Assembly: GCA_937952395.1 (NCBI GenBank)
Contig: CALFYV010000271.1
Span: 1 to 5,813 of the forward strand
Length of the DNA: 5,813 bases
Direction of reading: 5' to 3'
From: an uncultured Bacteriovoracaceae bacterium
GTDB lineage: Bacteria > Bdellovibrionota > Bacteriovoracia > Bacteriovoracales > Bacteriovoracaceae
In this document: in pieces, positions 5,746 to 5,813 of the stretch
How the letters are laid out: the number at the start of each line of letters is the position of its first letter
Numbering within the stretch: position 1 is the stretch's first letter
Position numbers and translations under genes: made by a program
The notes under the pieces: generated by a model
Databases searched by the model: none
What the model was told of the DNA's origin: nothing
The model's input: only the letters and a program-made list of their open reading frames with translations

Positions 5746-5813
5746 CAGCACAATGCTAACCTATTTATTTACTAGAGCAATTAAGCTCTGCCTAGTTTTC
5801 ATGTAGGTAACCT
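5746..5813. other. Right-edge intergenic DNA with a small inverted repeat
   Basis: No gene is recognisable in these last 68 bases. AGAGC (5774-5778) and GCTCT (5785-5789) form a five-base-pair stem with a six-base loop. A TTTT lies a few bases downstream but not directly after the stem, so it is a poor terminator. Its role, if any, depends on sequence outside the window. Confidence 0.3.

Noticed and set aside
1..5813. Mobile element, CRISPR array, tRNA or rRNA
   Set aside because: No transposase or integrase motif, no regularly spaced direct repeats, and no cloverleaf or rRNA-like sequence were seen on either strand.

Overview
The window reads as ordinary bacterial chromosome: AT-rich, densely packed, with clear Shine-Dalgarno sites and a strong intrinsic terminator. 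It holds seven protein genes and no RNA gene, mobile element or CRISPR array. The taxon cannot be fixed from the sequence. A PlsB-type acyltransferase with low G+C and a rearranged ribosomal-protein region would suit a Gram-negative lineage such as the Bacteriovorax side of Bdellovibrionota, but that is a guess.

Region 1 (1-2638, plus strand) is a membrane/lipid pair. The 3' end of a Na/phosphate cotransporter with a PhoU-like tail overlaps by one base a glycerol-3-phosphate acyltransferase (PlsB) that lacks most of the N-terminal region of the E. coli enzyme.

Region 2 (2639-3360) is a 137-base leader followed by infC (translation initiation factor IF-3). infC begins at an AUU codon at 2776, the start expected for IF-3 autoregulation. 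A search limited to ATG/GTG/TTG starts would cut off 36 conserved-to-semi-conserved residues. The leader also holds a candidate 25-codon upstream ORF that stops 15 bases before the AUU, and an alternative promoter that would exclude that ORF from the transcript.

Region 3 (3357-4954) interrupts the usual infC-rpmI-rplT order. A short pyroglutamyl-peptidase-like gene lies on the minus strand, convergent with infC and sharing its stop region. A divergent plus-strand gene of unknown function encodes a predicted exported, coiled-coil-rich protein with two cysteines. A palindrome followed by a perfect TATAAT lies between these two divergent genes.

Region 4 (4955-5813) is rpmI (L35) and rplT (L20), with a candidate promoter of their own, a possible hairpin next to the rplT ribosome binding site, and a strong terminator with 19 T residues. 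The last 68 bases hold no recognisable gene.

The main points of interest are the AUU start, the splitting of the infC-rpmI-rplT operon, and the uncharacterised exported protein inside the split. I see no evidence for a wholly new multi-gene system.
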